Shown here piece by piece: positions 51,044-58,312 of a stretch of DNA of 58,312 nucleotides. The position numbers were made by a program, and so were the translations under genes. The first letter of the stretch is position 1. The number at the start of each line of letters is the position of its first letter. Origin of the DNA: Dethiobacter sp. (GTDB lineage: Bacteria > Bacillota > Dethiobacteria > DTU022 > UBA8154); assembly GCA_020725665.1 (NCBI GenBank), contig DYEO01000076.1, positions 1 to 58,312 of the forward strand. Direction: 5' to 3'. Under the pieces are notes generated by a model that was not told where the DNA came from, did not search any database, and worked only from the letters and a program-made list of their open reading frames with translations.

Positions 51044-51490
51044 CTAATCATCCAGGTCGTTTAACACGCGTAAGGCTAAAAAATAACTCCAGGGTCCAAA
51101 GCCGCTTATCTGACCCCGTACAACAGGGGCGATTACAGAGTGCCGGCGAAACTCTTCCCTGGCATAGATATTGGAAAGATGCACCTCTACAGCAGGAATA
51201 TTTACTCCTGCAAGAGCATCCCGTAAAGCGATACTATAGTGGGTAAAGGCCCCGGGGTTAATAATAATACCATGGTATTTTCCAGGGGCATCGTGAATCT
51301 GATCTATTAAATCACCTTCACTGTTGGATTGATAACAATCCAGCTTAACCCCCAGTTTCTCTGCTTCGCCAAGGAGTAAATTATTGAGCTCCGCCAGGCT
51401 TAGGCTGCCATATATCCCAACCTCCCTGCTTCCCAGGAGGTTAAGGTTGGGGCCATGCAGCACAAGGAAGCTTTTTCTATGCCTGTCCAT
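51044..51490 (-). CDS. aroQ: 3-dehydroquinate dehydratase, type II
   Basis: 148 residues. Motifs [17 protein letters not shown] (Tyr at the active site), [39 protein letters not shown] with the catalytic His, and GQISGFG are all in place. The normally conserved Pro after RE is Val. It converts 3-dehydroquinate to 3-dehydroshikimate. AGAGGTGAG precedes ATG 51490. Confidence 0.96.
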   Translation of the reverse strand: MDRHRKSFLVLHGPNLNLLGSREVGIYGSLSLAELNNLLLGEAEKLGVKLDCYQSNSEGDLIDQIHDAPGKYHGIIINPGAFTHYSIALRDALAGVNIPAVEVHLSNIYAREEFRRHSVIAPVVRGQISGFGPWSYFLALRVLNDLDD

Positions 51491-51528
51491 GTAAACTCAC
51501 CTCTTTTTAAAAATACCATTTTTATCTC

Positions 51529-52092
51529 CTACAAGGCAGAAAGGTTATCAATTATTTCTGCAGTGATCTCCTTAAATGTTTTACCGGTAGTATTAACGGA
51601 AAAATCCGCTTGAAGATAATAAGGCTTCCTTTCCTGCAGCAACTCCTCTATTTTTTGCCGCAGATTTTCCACTTCAAGAAGCGGCCTGTCCTTTGTTTCT
51701 TTTAGCCTGCTGTATGTATCCTCAACAGAAACGTCTAAATAAATGATGATACCATTTTCTCGCATAGCATCTATATTCTCAGCCCGCAGGACCGCCCCGC
51801 CACCGGTAGATACCACACAGGCCCCCTGCGGCTTTTTGCCCAGTAATTTCAGTATACCGGTTTCCATATTACGAAAAAAAGCTTCCCCATAACACCTGAA
51901 TATATCATTTATACTTTTTCTCAGGATCCCGCTGATCAGTTCATCGGTATCAAAAAATTCAACACCTAGCATGCCTGCCAGGATTTTACCCACACTGCTT
52001 TTCCCTGAGCCCATAAAGCCCGTAAGGAAGATATTTTTCTCAGGCCTGTAGGGAAATACTGCAGGGTCATGGGAGTTAGCCATTGCTGTCAT
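51529..52092 (-). CDS. aroK: Shikimate kinase
   Basis: 187 residues. P-loop GFMGSGKSSVGK, the shikimate-binding FDTDELI, VVSTGGGAVLR and the lid Arg in KDRPLL identify AroK. About 15 extra residues precede the P-loop region. It phosphorylates shikimate at O3. The ATGA overlap with aroE shows translational coupling. Confidence 0.95.
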   Translation of the reverse strand: MTAMANSHDPAVFPYRPEKNIFLTGFMGSGKSSVGKILAGMLGVEFFDTDELISGILRKSINDIFRCYGEAFFRNMETGILKLLGKKPQGACVVSTGGGAVLRAENIDAMRENGIIIYLDVSVEDTYSRLKETKDRPLLEVENLRQKIEELLQERKPYYLQADFSVNTTGKTFKEITAEIIDNLSAL

Positions 52093-52946
52093 TTTAAACC
52101 TTTCACTAATGCTTCTCTCATTATTCCTACAGGGGCTTGAACTCCGGTAAAAATTTCAAATGCCTTTATGCCCTGTCCCAGAAGCATATCCAGACCGTTA
52201 AACGCCAGTACACCGTTGCCTGCAGCCCATTTCATAAACGGGGTTTCCAGGGAATGATAACGCAGGTCAATAGCCACCCTGCAGCCCTGTAAACCTGCCT
52301 GAGGCAAAAAACCGAGCTCAAATGGATCCTCGCTCAAAGCGTTGATCATTAACGTTGCGTTCGCAGCATTCTCCTGGAGATTCTTTTTGTCAAGTTTGAT
52401 AATGCTGACCGCTGAATCTTTTAAAATACGGTTCTCCATTAAAAAAGAGGCCATGTGTTCAGCCCTGGCAGTGGTGCGGTTGGCAATAACCAGTGACTTT
52501 ACACCTACCCTGTTTAACGCCAGGGCAACAGCCCTGGCAGCCCCTCCTGCGCCGAGCAGGCAGGCTTTTTCTGCTGAGAAAGTTTTCCCCAAATTGTTCT
52601 GCAGCAGGAAAAGAAAACCGTAAACGTCGGTGTTATGACCGCTAAGCTTTCCGCCCCTGTTGACAATAGTATTAACGGCATTTAAGAACCCTGCCTCTGC
52701 AGAAAGATCATTTAGATAAGGAACTATAGCCTCTTTGTGCGGCGCAGTTACATTGACTCCCCGTAACCCTAAAGAACATATCGCCTTAACTGCCCCGGGC
52801 AAATCCTCTTTACAGACATGAAAAGGCAGGTAACAGAAATTCAGGTCCCTTTCCTGAAAAGCTGCATTATGCATAGCCGGAGAAAGGGAGTGGCTAACCG
52901 GATCTCCGAAAAGGCCCACTACAATTGTTTCTCCGTTAATAATCAT
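52089..52946 (-). CDS. aroE: Shikimate dehydrogenase
   Basis: 285 residues. The substrate domain shows GDPVSHSLSPAMHNAAF and NVTAPHKEAI with the catalytic Lys, GHNTDVYGF carries the catalytic Asp, and the NADP domain has LLGAGGAARAVALAL and IANRTTARAE. It reduces 3-dehydroshikimate to shikimate. GGAGGC lies upstream of ATG 52946. It is the true AroE of this genome region, which argues that the AAR-like gene at 24358 has another role. Confidence 0.96.
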   Translation of the reverse strand: MIINGETIVVGLFGDPVSHSLSPAMHNAAFQERDLNFCYLPFHVCKEDLPGAVKAICSLGLRGVNVTAPHKEAIVPYLNDLSAEAGFLNAVNTIVNRGGKLSGHNTDVYGFLFLLQNNLGKTFSAEKACLLGAGGAARAVALALNRVGVKSLVIANRTTARAEHMASFLMENRILKDSAVSIIKLDKKNLQENAANATLMINALSEDPFELGFLPQAGLQGCRVAIDLRYHSLETPFMKWAAGNGVLAFNGLDMLLGQGIKAFEIFTGVQAPVGIMREALVKGLK

Positions 52947-52992
52947 TTTACTTCAGCCTCCGCAATCGCTAAGGATATGATAGCTAACCATA

Positions 52993-54114
52993 TTAATTAT
53001 GCAAAAGATCTCCCTGTAAATATTCTCCTATAACCTTCTCAACAATATTGGCCGGAGGAGATTTACACATAAAAACCTTTCCTATCCTGGAAGGCAGAAC
53101 AAAAACTAACTCTTCTCCCTCTTTCTTTTTATCATAGAACAAAGCTTCCATGACAGTATTGATGCTTAAATTTACTGGAGGAAAGGGAAGATTTAGCCTG
53201 GCAACAAGATTGATAATACGCTGTTTGGAAACCCGATCGAGAATATGCAACATCTCTGCCAGCCTGACTGCCATAGCCATGCCGCACGCCACTGCTTCCC
53301 CGTGGAGATAGTATTCATAACGACTTGCCGTCTCCAGGGCATGCCCGAAAGTATGACCAAAATTTAAAATACGGCGCAGGTTTTTTTCTTTCTCATCTAA
53401 ATAGACTACTTTACCCTTAATCAGGATGGAGCGAAGAATAAGCGGTAAAAGCTGCCGGCTGCCGGTTTCTATAAGTTTATTTTTTACAGCGACACCCTTG
53501 CTTAAATGCTCCAACCTTGCAAAAAGATTGGCATCCCAAATTATACCGTATTTTATCACCTCTGCCAGCCCGGCGTTTAACTCCCGCTCGGGCAAAGTAT
53601 GTAGGGTAGCCACATCGCCGAAAACAAGGGATGGCTGGTAAAAAGCACCAATAAGGTTTTTCCCCAGGAGATGATTTACAGCTACCTTTCCGCCTATACT
53701 GCTGTCTACCATTGCCAGCAGGGTTGTCGGCACCTGGATAAAGGGTACACCCCTCAAATAAGTAGCTGCGGCAAAGCCTGTCAGATCACCTATTACCCCA
53801 CCGCCCAGAGCCACAAAAACTGACTGCCTGTCCATGCCCGTTTTTAGGGCACGCTCGTAAAGGGTTGATGCTGCTGCTAAAGATTTTTCTTTCTCTCCGC
53901 CATTTAACACTTCCAGGTAAGGCTTAAAGCCCGCGCGACGCAGGCTATGCAGGCATTTTTCCGCATAGTGGTCAGCAACATTTTTGTCGCTGACAACAAG
54001 TGCAGGGCGGGGAAGCAAATAACGGGAGATAACAGGACCGGCATTTTGCAAAATGCCCCTGCCCAGGAATAGGGGGTAGCTTTTTTGACGCGTTCTCATA
54101 TTAATTGTATACAT
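52993..54114 (-). CDS. aroB: 3-dehydroquinate synthase
   Basis: 373 residues. NAD- and metal-binding motifs VALGGGVIGDLTGFAAATYLRGVPFIQVPTTLLAMVDSSIGGKVAVNH, then AEVIKYGIIWD and RILNFGHTFGHALE with the metal His residues. It cyclises DAHP to 3-dehydroquinate. It starts at ATG 54114 immediately after the aroC stop, with GGGGG inside the aroC end as ribosome site. Confidence 0.96.
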   Translation of the reverse strand: MYTINMRTRQKSYPLFLGRGILQNAGPVISRYLLPRPALVVSDKNVADHYAEKCLHSLRRAGFKPYLEVLNGGEKEKSLAAASTLYERALKTGMDRQSVFVALGGGVIGDLTGFAAATYLRGVPFIQVPTTLLAMVDSSIGGKVAVNHLLGKNLIGAFYQPSLVFGDVATLHTLPERELNAGLAEVIKYGIIWDANLFARLEHLSKGVAVKNKLIETGSRQLLPLILRSILIKGKVVYLDEKEKNLRRILNFGHTFGHALETASRYEYYLHGEAVACGMAMAVRLAEMLHILDRVSKQRIINLVARLNLPFPPVNLSINTVMEALFYDKKKEGEELVFVLPSRIGKVFMCKSPPANIVEKVIGEYLQGDLLHN

Positions 54115-55353
54115 CTATATTTCCCCCAAGTAGCTTTTAACTAACGCCATGTAGTTCTGCACCGCCAACTCAATTTCTTGAATGGAGTCTCCAGAAAACT
54201 TTTCCATAAAAGCCCTGGCAATCTCCCAGGCCACAACAGCTTCTCCTACCACGGCAGCGGCTGGAACGGCACAAATATCAGAGCGCTCTACAGCAGCATC
54301 ACTTTGTTCCCCTGTGCTTAAATCAACACTAAGCAGAGCTTTTTTTAAGGTAGGTATAGGCTTCATAGCTCCTCGGATAATAATTTCCCGGCCGTTGGTT
54401 ACCCCTCCCTCAATCCCCCCTGCATGGTTGGTAGGCCTGCTTATCTTTTTATGCTCATCCAGTATAATGGCATCGTGTGCCAGGGAGCCAGGCCTGGCGG
54501 CAGTATCAAAGCCCAGCCCGATCTCCACACCTTTTATACCGGGAATACTCATTACGGCCCCGGCAAGCCTGCCATCCAGCCGCCTGTCCCAGTGGACATA
54601 ACTGCCCAATCCGGGAGGAAGCCCTTCTACCAGAATTTCGAAAACTCCTCCCAAGGTATCTCCCGTTTCCCTGGCCTGGTCGATTTTTTCCAGCATCAAC
54701 TTTTCTGCCGCTGCATCGAGGCAATAAAGAGGAGAGACGGCTATCTTTTCTTTAATAAAATTTACGCCCCATTCCGGCCTGCGTGGATGTGCATTGATCC
54801 CCCCCACAGCTATAACAAAAGCGGTACACTCGATATGAAAATGACTCAATAATAGAGAGGCGACAGCTCCGGCGGCTACACGCATGGCCGTCTCCCTGGC
54901 ACTGGCACGCTCCAGCACGTTGCGGAGATCGCCGTGGAGGTATTTTATTCCGCCGGCCAGGTCGGCGTGCCCCGGGCGGGGACGGGTAACTTTTTTTTCA
55001 ACCGTTTCATCCCCCGGACCTGGCGACATCACTTTTTGCCAGTTTAAATGGTCCCTGTTTTCAATTTCCAGGGCAAGAGGGCTGCCTGTCGTCCTGCCAA
55101 AGCGAACACCCGAGAGGATTTTAACATGGTCCTTTTCAATGGACATGCGCCCTCCCCGGCCGTAACCACCCTGGCGCCTGGCCAGCTGCCCGTTGATAAA
55201 ATTTTCCTTAATGGTTAAACCTGCCGGCAAACCCTCAATAATTCCTACCAGGGCAGGACCATGGGACTCACCTGCTGTTAAGTAACGCATAGCTGAAGAC
55301 AGGGATGCCGTCGCAGACGATCCATCGCAAACTGCTAAAAGTTCCCTGTCCAT
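54115..55353 (-). CDS. aroC: Chorismate synthase
   Basis: 412 residues as read from ATG 55353, or 391 from ATG 55290, where the family normally begins ([20 protein letters not shown]). Diagnostic segments: [48 protein letters not shown] and [10 protein letters not shown]. It removes phosphate from EPSP to give chorismate using reduced FMN. The AGGGAGG site sits only 1 nt before ATG 55353 and none precedes ATG 55290, so the true start is unresolved. Confidence 0.95.
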   Translation of the reverse strand: MDRELLAVCDGSSATASLSSAMRYLTAGESHGPALVGIIEGLPAGLTIKENFINGQLARRQGGYGRGGRMSIEKDHVKILSGVRFGRTTGSPLALEIENRDHLNWQKVMSPGPGDETVEKKVTRPRPGHADLAGGIKYLHGDLRNVLERASARETAMRVAAGAVASLLLSHFHIECTAFVIAVGGINAHPRRPEWGVNFIKEKIAVSPLYCLDAAAEKLMLEKIDQARETGDTLGGVFEILVEGLPPGLGSYVHWDRRLDGRLAGAVMSIPGIKGVEIGLGFDTAARPGSLAHDAIILDEHKKISRPTNHAGGIEGGVTNGREIIIRGAMKPIPTLKKALLSVDLSTGEQSDAAVERSDICAVPAAAVVGEAVVAWEIARAFMEKFSGDSIQEIELAVQNYMALVKSYLGEI

Positions 55354-55420
55354 GCCTCCCTTACTATTGATATTTAAAGTGTTGATTGTTAAACAGCTTA
55401 ATTGTGTTTATTGCCTGTGA

Positions 55421-56734
55421 TTAACCGGCACTCAGCTTAACTGCAGTTATTCTTTGTAAAAGCTCAAAAAATCCCGGGAAAGAAATATCAACTGCTTCGG
55501 CTTCCTGTATTACTGTTTCGCTCCCGGCAGAAAGGGCGGCAACAGCCAGCGCCATGGCAATACGGTGATCCCCATGGCTTGAACAACGGGCGCCGCTTAG
55601 TCTGGCCTTGCCTTTAATAACCAATCCATCGGGCAGCTCCTCGATGACAGCACCCATTTTTTTAAGCTCCACTGTTAAGACACGCAGGCGATCCGTTTCC
55701 TTAAGGCGCAGTTCAGCGGCGCCTTTTATTACTGTTTCACCTTCGGCAAAAAGAGCAGCAACAGCTATAACAGGTATTTCGTCGATCAACCGGGGAATCA
55801 TCTCCCCATCAATCTCTATACCTTTTAAGGAGCTGCCGCCTTGAATATAAAGATCGGCCACAGGCTCACCATTACAGTTCCTTATGTTTAAGATTTTAAC
55901 GGCGGCCCCCATTTTCTTCAGAACATCTATGATACCTGTCCTGGTGGGGTTAATTCCCACTTCATTGATTAAAAGTTCTCCATGAGGATGCAGCGCTGCT
56001 GCTACCAGGAAAAATGAAGCTGACGATACATCCCCCGGAATTTGCAGCCTCTCCGCTTTCAAGGCAAAAGGGGCTAGGAGGGTAATTTTCTTTTCCTGTT
56101 TTACCAGCCTGCCTCCCATGTAAGCCAGCATTCTTTCCGTATGGTCTCTTGCAGGAACTGATTCAATTATTTCCGACACGCCACGGGTAAAAAGAGCAGC
56201 TAAAAGAAGGGCTGATTTCAACTGGGCGCTGGCAACAGGTAATTGATAATGAATAGGCATCAAGTCACAGCCTCTTATATACAGCGGTAAATATTCACCC
56301 TTACCGCGGCCGTCGATAAAAGCTCCCATCTGTTTTAAAGGACCGCATACCCTTCCCATGGGCCTGTTTCTTAAAGAATCATCTCCTGTCAAAGTTGAAA
56401 AAAACGGTTGCCCGCTGAGCATCCCCAGGAGAAGACGGGCTGTAGTCGCGGAGTTTTCGGCATTTAAAACATTGTCTGGTTCTCTATATCCTCTTATCCC
56501 CACCCCCTTTACTTTTAACGCCTTGTTGTCGCCCTGGAATTCAACCCCCAGCTTTTGCAGACAATTTAAGGTTGCCAGCGTATCCCTGGCCTCAAGCAAA
56601 CCCTCTATCTCCACCGGACCCTCAACAAGAGAAGAAAGGATTAACGCCCTGTGCGAAATAGATTTATCTCCCGGCACGGAGATTTGTCCCTGCAGATGTT
56701 CTCCCGGCTCAATGGTTATATCCATCTTTTTCAA
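55421..56734 (-). CDS. aroA: 3-phosphoshikimate 1-carboxyvinyltransferase (EPSP synthase)
   Basis: 437 residues. PGDKSISHRALILSSL at the N-terminus and RLKETDRL, GDHRIAMALAVAAL near the C-terminus define AroA. The PEP/glyphosate loop reads NAENSATTARLLL, so the position that is Gly96 in E. coli (GNAGTA) is Ala here (A96). Known class II, glyphosate-insensitive enzymes also carry Ala at this place. It condenses shikimate-3-phosphate with PEP. It lies 11 nt after tyrA. Confidence 0.96.
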   Translation of the reverse strand: MKKMDITIEPGEHLQGQISVPGDKSISHRALILSSLVEGPVEIEGLLEARDTLATLNCLQKLGVEFQGDNKALKVKGVGIRGYREPDNVLNAENSATTARLLLGMLSGQPFFSTLTGDDSLRNRPMGRVCGPLKQMGAFIDGRGKGEYLPLYIRGCDLMPIHYQLPVASAQLKSALLLAALFTRGVSEIIESVPARDHTERMLAYMGGRLVKQEKKITLLAPFALKAERLQIPGDVSSASFFLVAAALHPHGELLINEVGINPTRTGIIDVLKKMGAAVKILNIRNCNGEPVADLYIQGGSSLKGIEIDGEMIPRLIDEIPVIAVAALFAEGETVIKGAAELRLKETDRLRVLTVELKKMGAVIEELPDGLVIKGKARLSGARCSSHGDHRIAMALAVAALSAGSETVIQEAEAVDISFPGFFELLQRITAVKLSAG

Positions 56735-56745
56735 CCTTCCTTGTC

Positions 56746-57633
56746 TTAGCGTATCTGTTCTTTACAAAAGGAGCTCCTTAAAAGCCCTGCCGTTTTTAAT
56801 AATTCCACTGTTTCTTCTCCCTTTCCTTTTTCCAGGCAGTCAACTAGCGCATGCAATTCCTCCAGAAAATTTTTTAAGGAATCCATTAAGTACACTTTAT
56901 TTGTGGTGAAGATATCATACCACATTTCGGCATTCCCCATGGCAATACGAGTAGTATCTTTAAAACCCCTGCCGGCTATAGTTTGCAGTAATTTATGGTC
57001 ATTAGCGTAATTTCTCAGAGTATTGACAAGGGCTGCGGAAACAAACTGCGGCAGATGGCTGATCAGCGCTGTAAGCCTGTCATGCTCTTCCGGGCTCAGG
57101 ATAAGAGGATGTGCGCCGATTGCCAGGATAGTTTTTTCAATTTTTTGCAGCGCTGCTCTCGGAGTTTTTTTTGTGGGGGTTAATAAATAAGCGGCACCTT
57201 GCAGCAATAAGGGATCTGCTGCAGTAATGCCGGCTTTTTCCGAGCCGGCCATGGGATGCCCGCCTATACCTGTTACCCCTGGGGGCAATACATTTTCCAT
57301 GGCCTCAACGATCATTTTTTTAGTACTCCCCACATCGGTCACCAGTATACCCTTTTGCAGAAAGGGTGATATCTCTTTTAATAGTTTCAGGATCTGTTTA
57401 ACGGGCATGGAAAGAATGACGAGTTCGGCATCCTGCAGGGCAAGGGGCAGCTTTGCAATTTTATCTACTGCTCCTCTTGCTCTGGCTTCTTGTAAGGCCC
57501 ATGCGTTAACATCATATCCCCAGCGTTCCTCCACGACGTTATGCTTGCCAAGGGCCATACCCACTGACCCTCCAATAAGGCCCAGGCCTAGAATACAGCA
57601 TTTTGTGAACAACGGCTTAGAGAGTACGGCCAA
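56746..57633 (-). CDS. tyrA: Prephenate dehydrogenase, single-domain
   Basis: 295 residues. NAD site LGLGLIGGSVGMALGK, catalytic segment GIGGHPMAGSEKAG, and LTALISHLPQFVSAALV mark TyrA. It oxidises prephenate to 4-hydroxyphenylpyruvate for tyrosine. It ends after the dehydrogenase domain, without the C-terminal ACT domain of Bacillus TyrA, so feedback by tyrosine may rest on the T-box. The start is TTG 57633 with GGGGAG upstream, and it overlaps the preceding 28-codon ORF by 17 nt. Confidence 0.93.
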   Translation of the reverse strand: MAVLSKPLFTKCCILGLGLIGGSVGMALGKHNVVEERWGYDVNAWALQEARARGAVDKIAKLPLALQDAELVILSMPVKQILKLLKEISPFLQKGILVTDVGSTKKMIVEAMENVLPPGVTGIGGHPMAGSEKAGITAADPLLLQGAAYLLTPTKKTPRAALQKIEKTILAIGAHPLILSPEEHDRLTALISHLPQFVSAALVNTLRNYANDHKLLQTIAGRGFKDTTRIAMGNAEMWYDIFTTNKVYLMDSLKNFLEELHALVDCLEKGKGEETVELLKTAGLLRSSFCKEQIR

Positions 57634-57703
57634 CTGCCAATGCCACTCCCCTCAGTGAGCAAATATCCTCATCGCTGACACAGGAATCAAGAACAACAAT
57701 CAT
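57617..57703 (-). pseudogene. 28-codon ORF resembling the start of aroF (DAHP synthase remnant or leader)
   Basis: ATG 57703 is preceded by the excellent site AAGAGGAGG. The peptide starts MIVVLDSCVSDEDI, which matches how type Ib DAHP synthases usually begin (MIVVMKPxATxEDI), then diverges and stops within the first codons of tyrA. aroF is the expected first gene of such T-box operons, so a deletion that fused the aroF start to the tyrA region is the simplest reading. A functional short leader coupling translation into tyrA is the alternative. Confidence 0.4.
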
Positions 57704-57808
57704 AAAAACATCCTCCTCTTACAGTTTATCTTTGGTTTACATGCTTGTTTTATGTTTTTTTGCCAGGTAGTTTAACAAGAGGGGATAATTTCAGTGCACG
57801 TGCCTGCA

Positions 57809-58118
57809 AAAACGAAAATCTTCCATCCCATAGGGACGGAAGATTCATCTTCACGCGGTACCACCCTGGTTGGGCAAAATGCCCCCCTCTTTACAAGGTA
57901 CGGGCCGGCATATTCCAGCATTATACCCCCTCCCTTTTAACAGTGGGAGTTTCTGTCAAAGCCTACTTGCCGGGTAATGATAAAAAAAGGCTTTCGGTTT
58001 GCTTCTCAGAGGTGTATTTCAGCAAGTGGCCGGCACCGGGTTGCACCTGCCCCCGGCTCTCTGTAGCCTAGCAAAATGCTTACTTCTCCTCATCATTGAC
58101 TTATAACTGATTATTTTA
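57809..58118 (-). promoter_or_regulatory. Tyrosine T-box leader of the aromatic operon
   Basis: The conserved T-box GGGTGGTACCGCG lies at 57866-57854 on the minus strand, with TGGT suited to pair with a tRNA ending ACCA. The competing terminator is ATCTTCCGTCCC..GGATGGAAGAT followed by TTTTCGTTTTT (57844-57809). Stem I shows GATGAGGAGAAGTA and, opposite, GAAATACACCTCTGAG, placing the specifier codon TAC (Tyr) at 58016-58014. Uncharged tRNA-Tyr should permit read-through into the ORF, tyrA and the aro genes. Beyond the promoter, 58155-58312 holds only AT-rich sequence with one TTCAGTCTAAA word and no gene. Confidence 0.92.
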
Positions 58119-58124
58119 AATGAT

Positions 58125-58153
58125 ATTTTAATACTCCTGGCCACTTATGTCAA
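58125..58153 (-). promoter_or_regulatory. Sigma-A promoter of the aromatic operon
   Basis: Minus strand TTGACA (58153-58148), 17-nt spacer, TAAAAT (58130-58125), just upstream of the T-box leader. Confidence 0.85.
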
Positions 58154-58312
58154 GAAAGTCTTCTCAAAAACCAGGCATTCCGCAAACCAATAACTTAAAA
58201 TCGTAGCAAATGGACGTGGTAAGGGGTTTTAAGAGGGGCAGTGCAAAGTACTGCAAATTCGAATATTCAGTCTAAATTGTCGATCATTTAGATCTGTTCG
58301 ATCTTTTTGATC

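Overview
The window reads as chromosome of a Gram-positive anaerobe of the Firmicutes, most like the Peptococcaceae/Desulfotomaculia (Moorella, Desulfotomaculum or Pelotomaculum type). Pointers are strong AGGAGG ribosome sites with many TTG/GTG starts, consensus sigma-A promoters, a tyrosine T-box, a greA-lysS pair, an MpsC (DUF2294) protein beside a NuoE/NuoF/FdhA formate dehydrogenase, and a PAS-type sigma-54 activator. This assignment is inferred from gene content, not from a marker-gene search.

Layout: 1-1.8 kb holds the end of a chemotaxis/receiver cluster (CheA tail, CheY, a CheX-receiver fusion, a receiver protein and an unlisted 33-residue ORF). 1.9-5.4 kb has a membrane acyltransferase and a PhoB-type two-component pair. 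5.5-11.6 kb has MpsC, a three-gene NAD-linked formate dehydrogenase and a NifX/NafY-like protein. At 11.7-13.4 kb, on the minus strand, are tRNA-Pro(CGG) and the CCA-adding enzyme. 13.6-22.1 kb is a sigma-54 regulon: the activator, then, convergent to it, a Liv-type ABC importer with an acyl-CoA ligase, preceded by a textbook -24/-12 promoter and an upstream palindrome. 22.2-25.5 kb has two HTH proteins, a quinate-dehydrogenase-like protein and a protein closely resembling cyanobacterial acyl-ACP reductase, including its active-site cysteine. 25.6-27.9 kb is greA-lysS.

27.9-31.9 kb is mixed. It has palindromic repeats, a kinase/nuclease-like fusion followed by a phosphoribosyltransferase, and an HTH-Uma2 protein. 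On the minus strand lie two related, promoter-bearing, highly structured non-coding RNA candidates (about 280 and 380 nt) that I could not place in a known family. 31.9-48.5 kb is a large glycogen/maltodextrin cluster: a sugar nucleotidyltransferase, glgB, a four-cluster ferredoxin, an aldehyde:ferredoxin oxidoreductase-family enzyme, glgC, glgD, glgA, glgP, a GH13-GH77 fusion and a ROK glucokinase. Together these could make and break glycogen and feed glucose-1-phosphate and glucose to ferredoxin-linked catabolism. 48.8-50.6 kb is an ECF-like sigma factor with a membrane partner. 50.6-58.2 kb, on the minus strand, is an aromatic amino acid operon (tyrA-aroA-aroC-aroB-aroE-aroK-aroQ-aroH) behind a consensus promoter and a Tyr-specifier T-box. 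Where aroF would be expected there is only a 28-codon ORF that looks like the start of aroF.

Dispersed hairpin repeats occur throughout. Three of them begin with TAG and supply the stop codon of the gene they follow.
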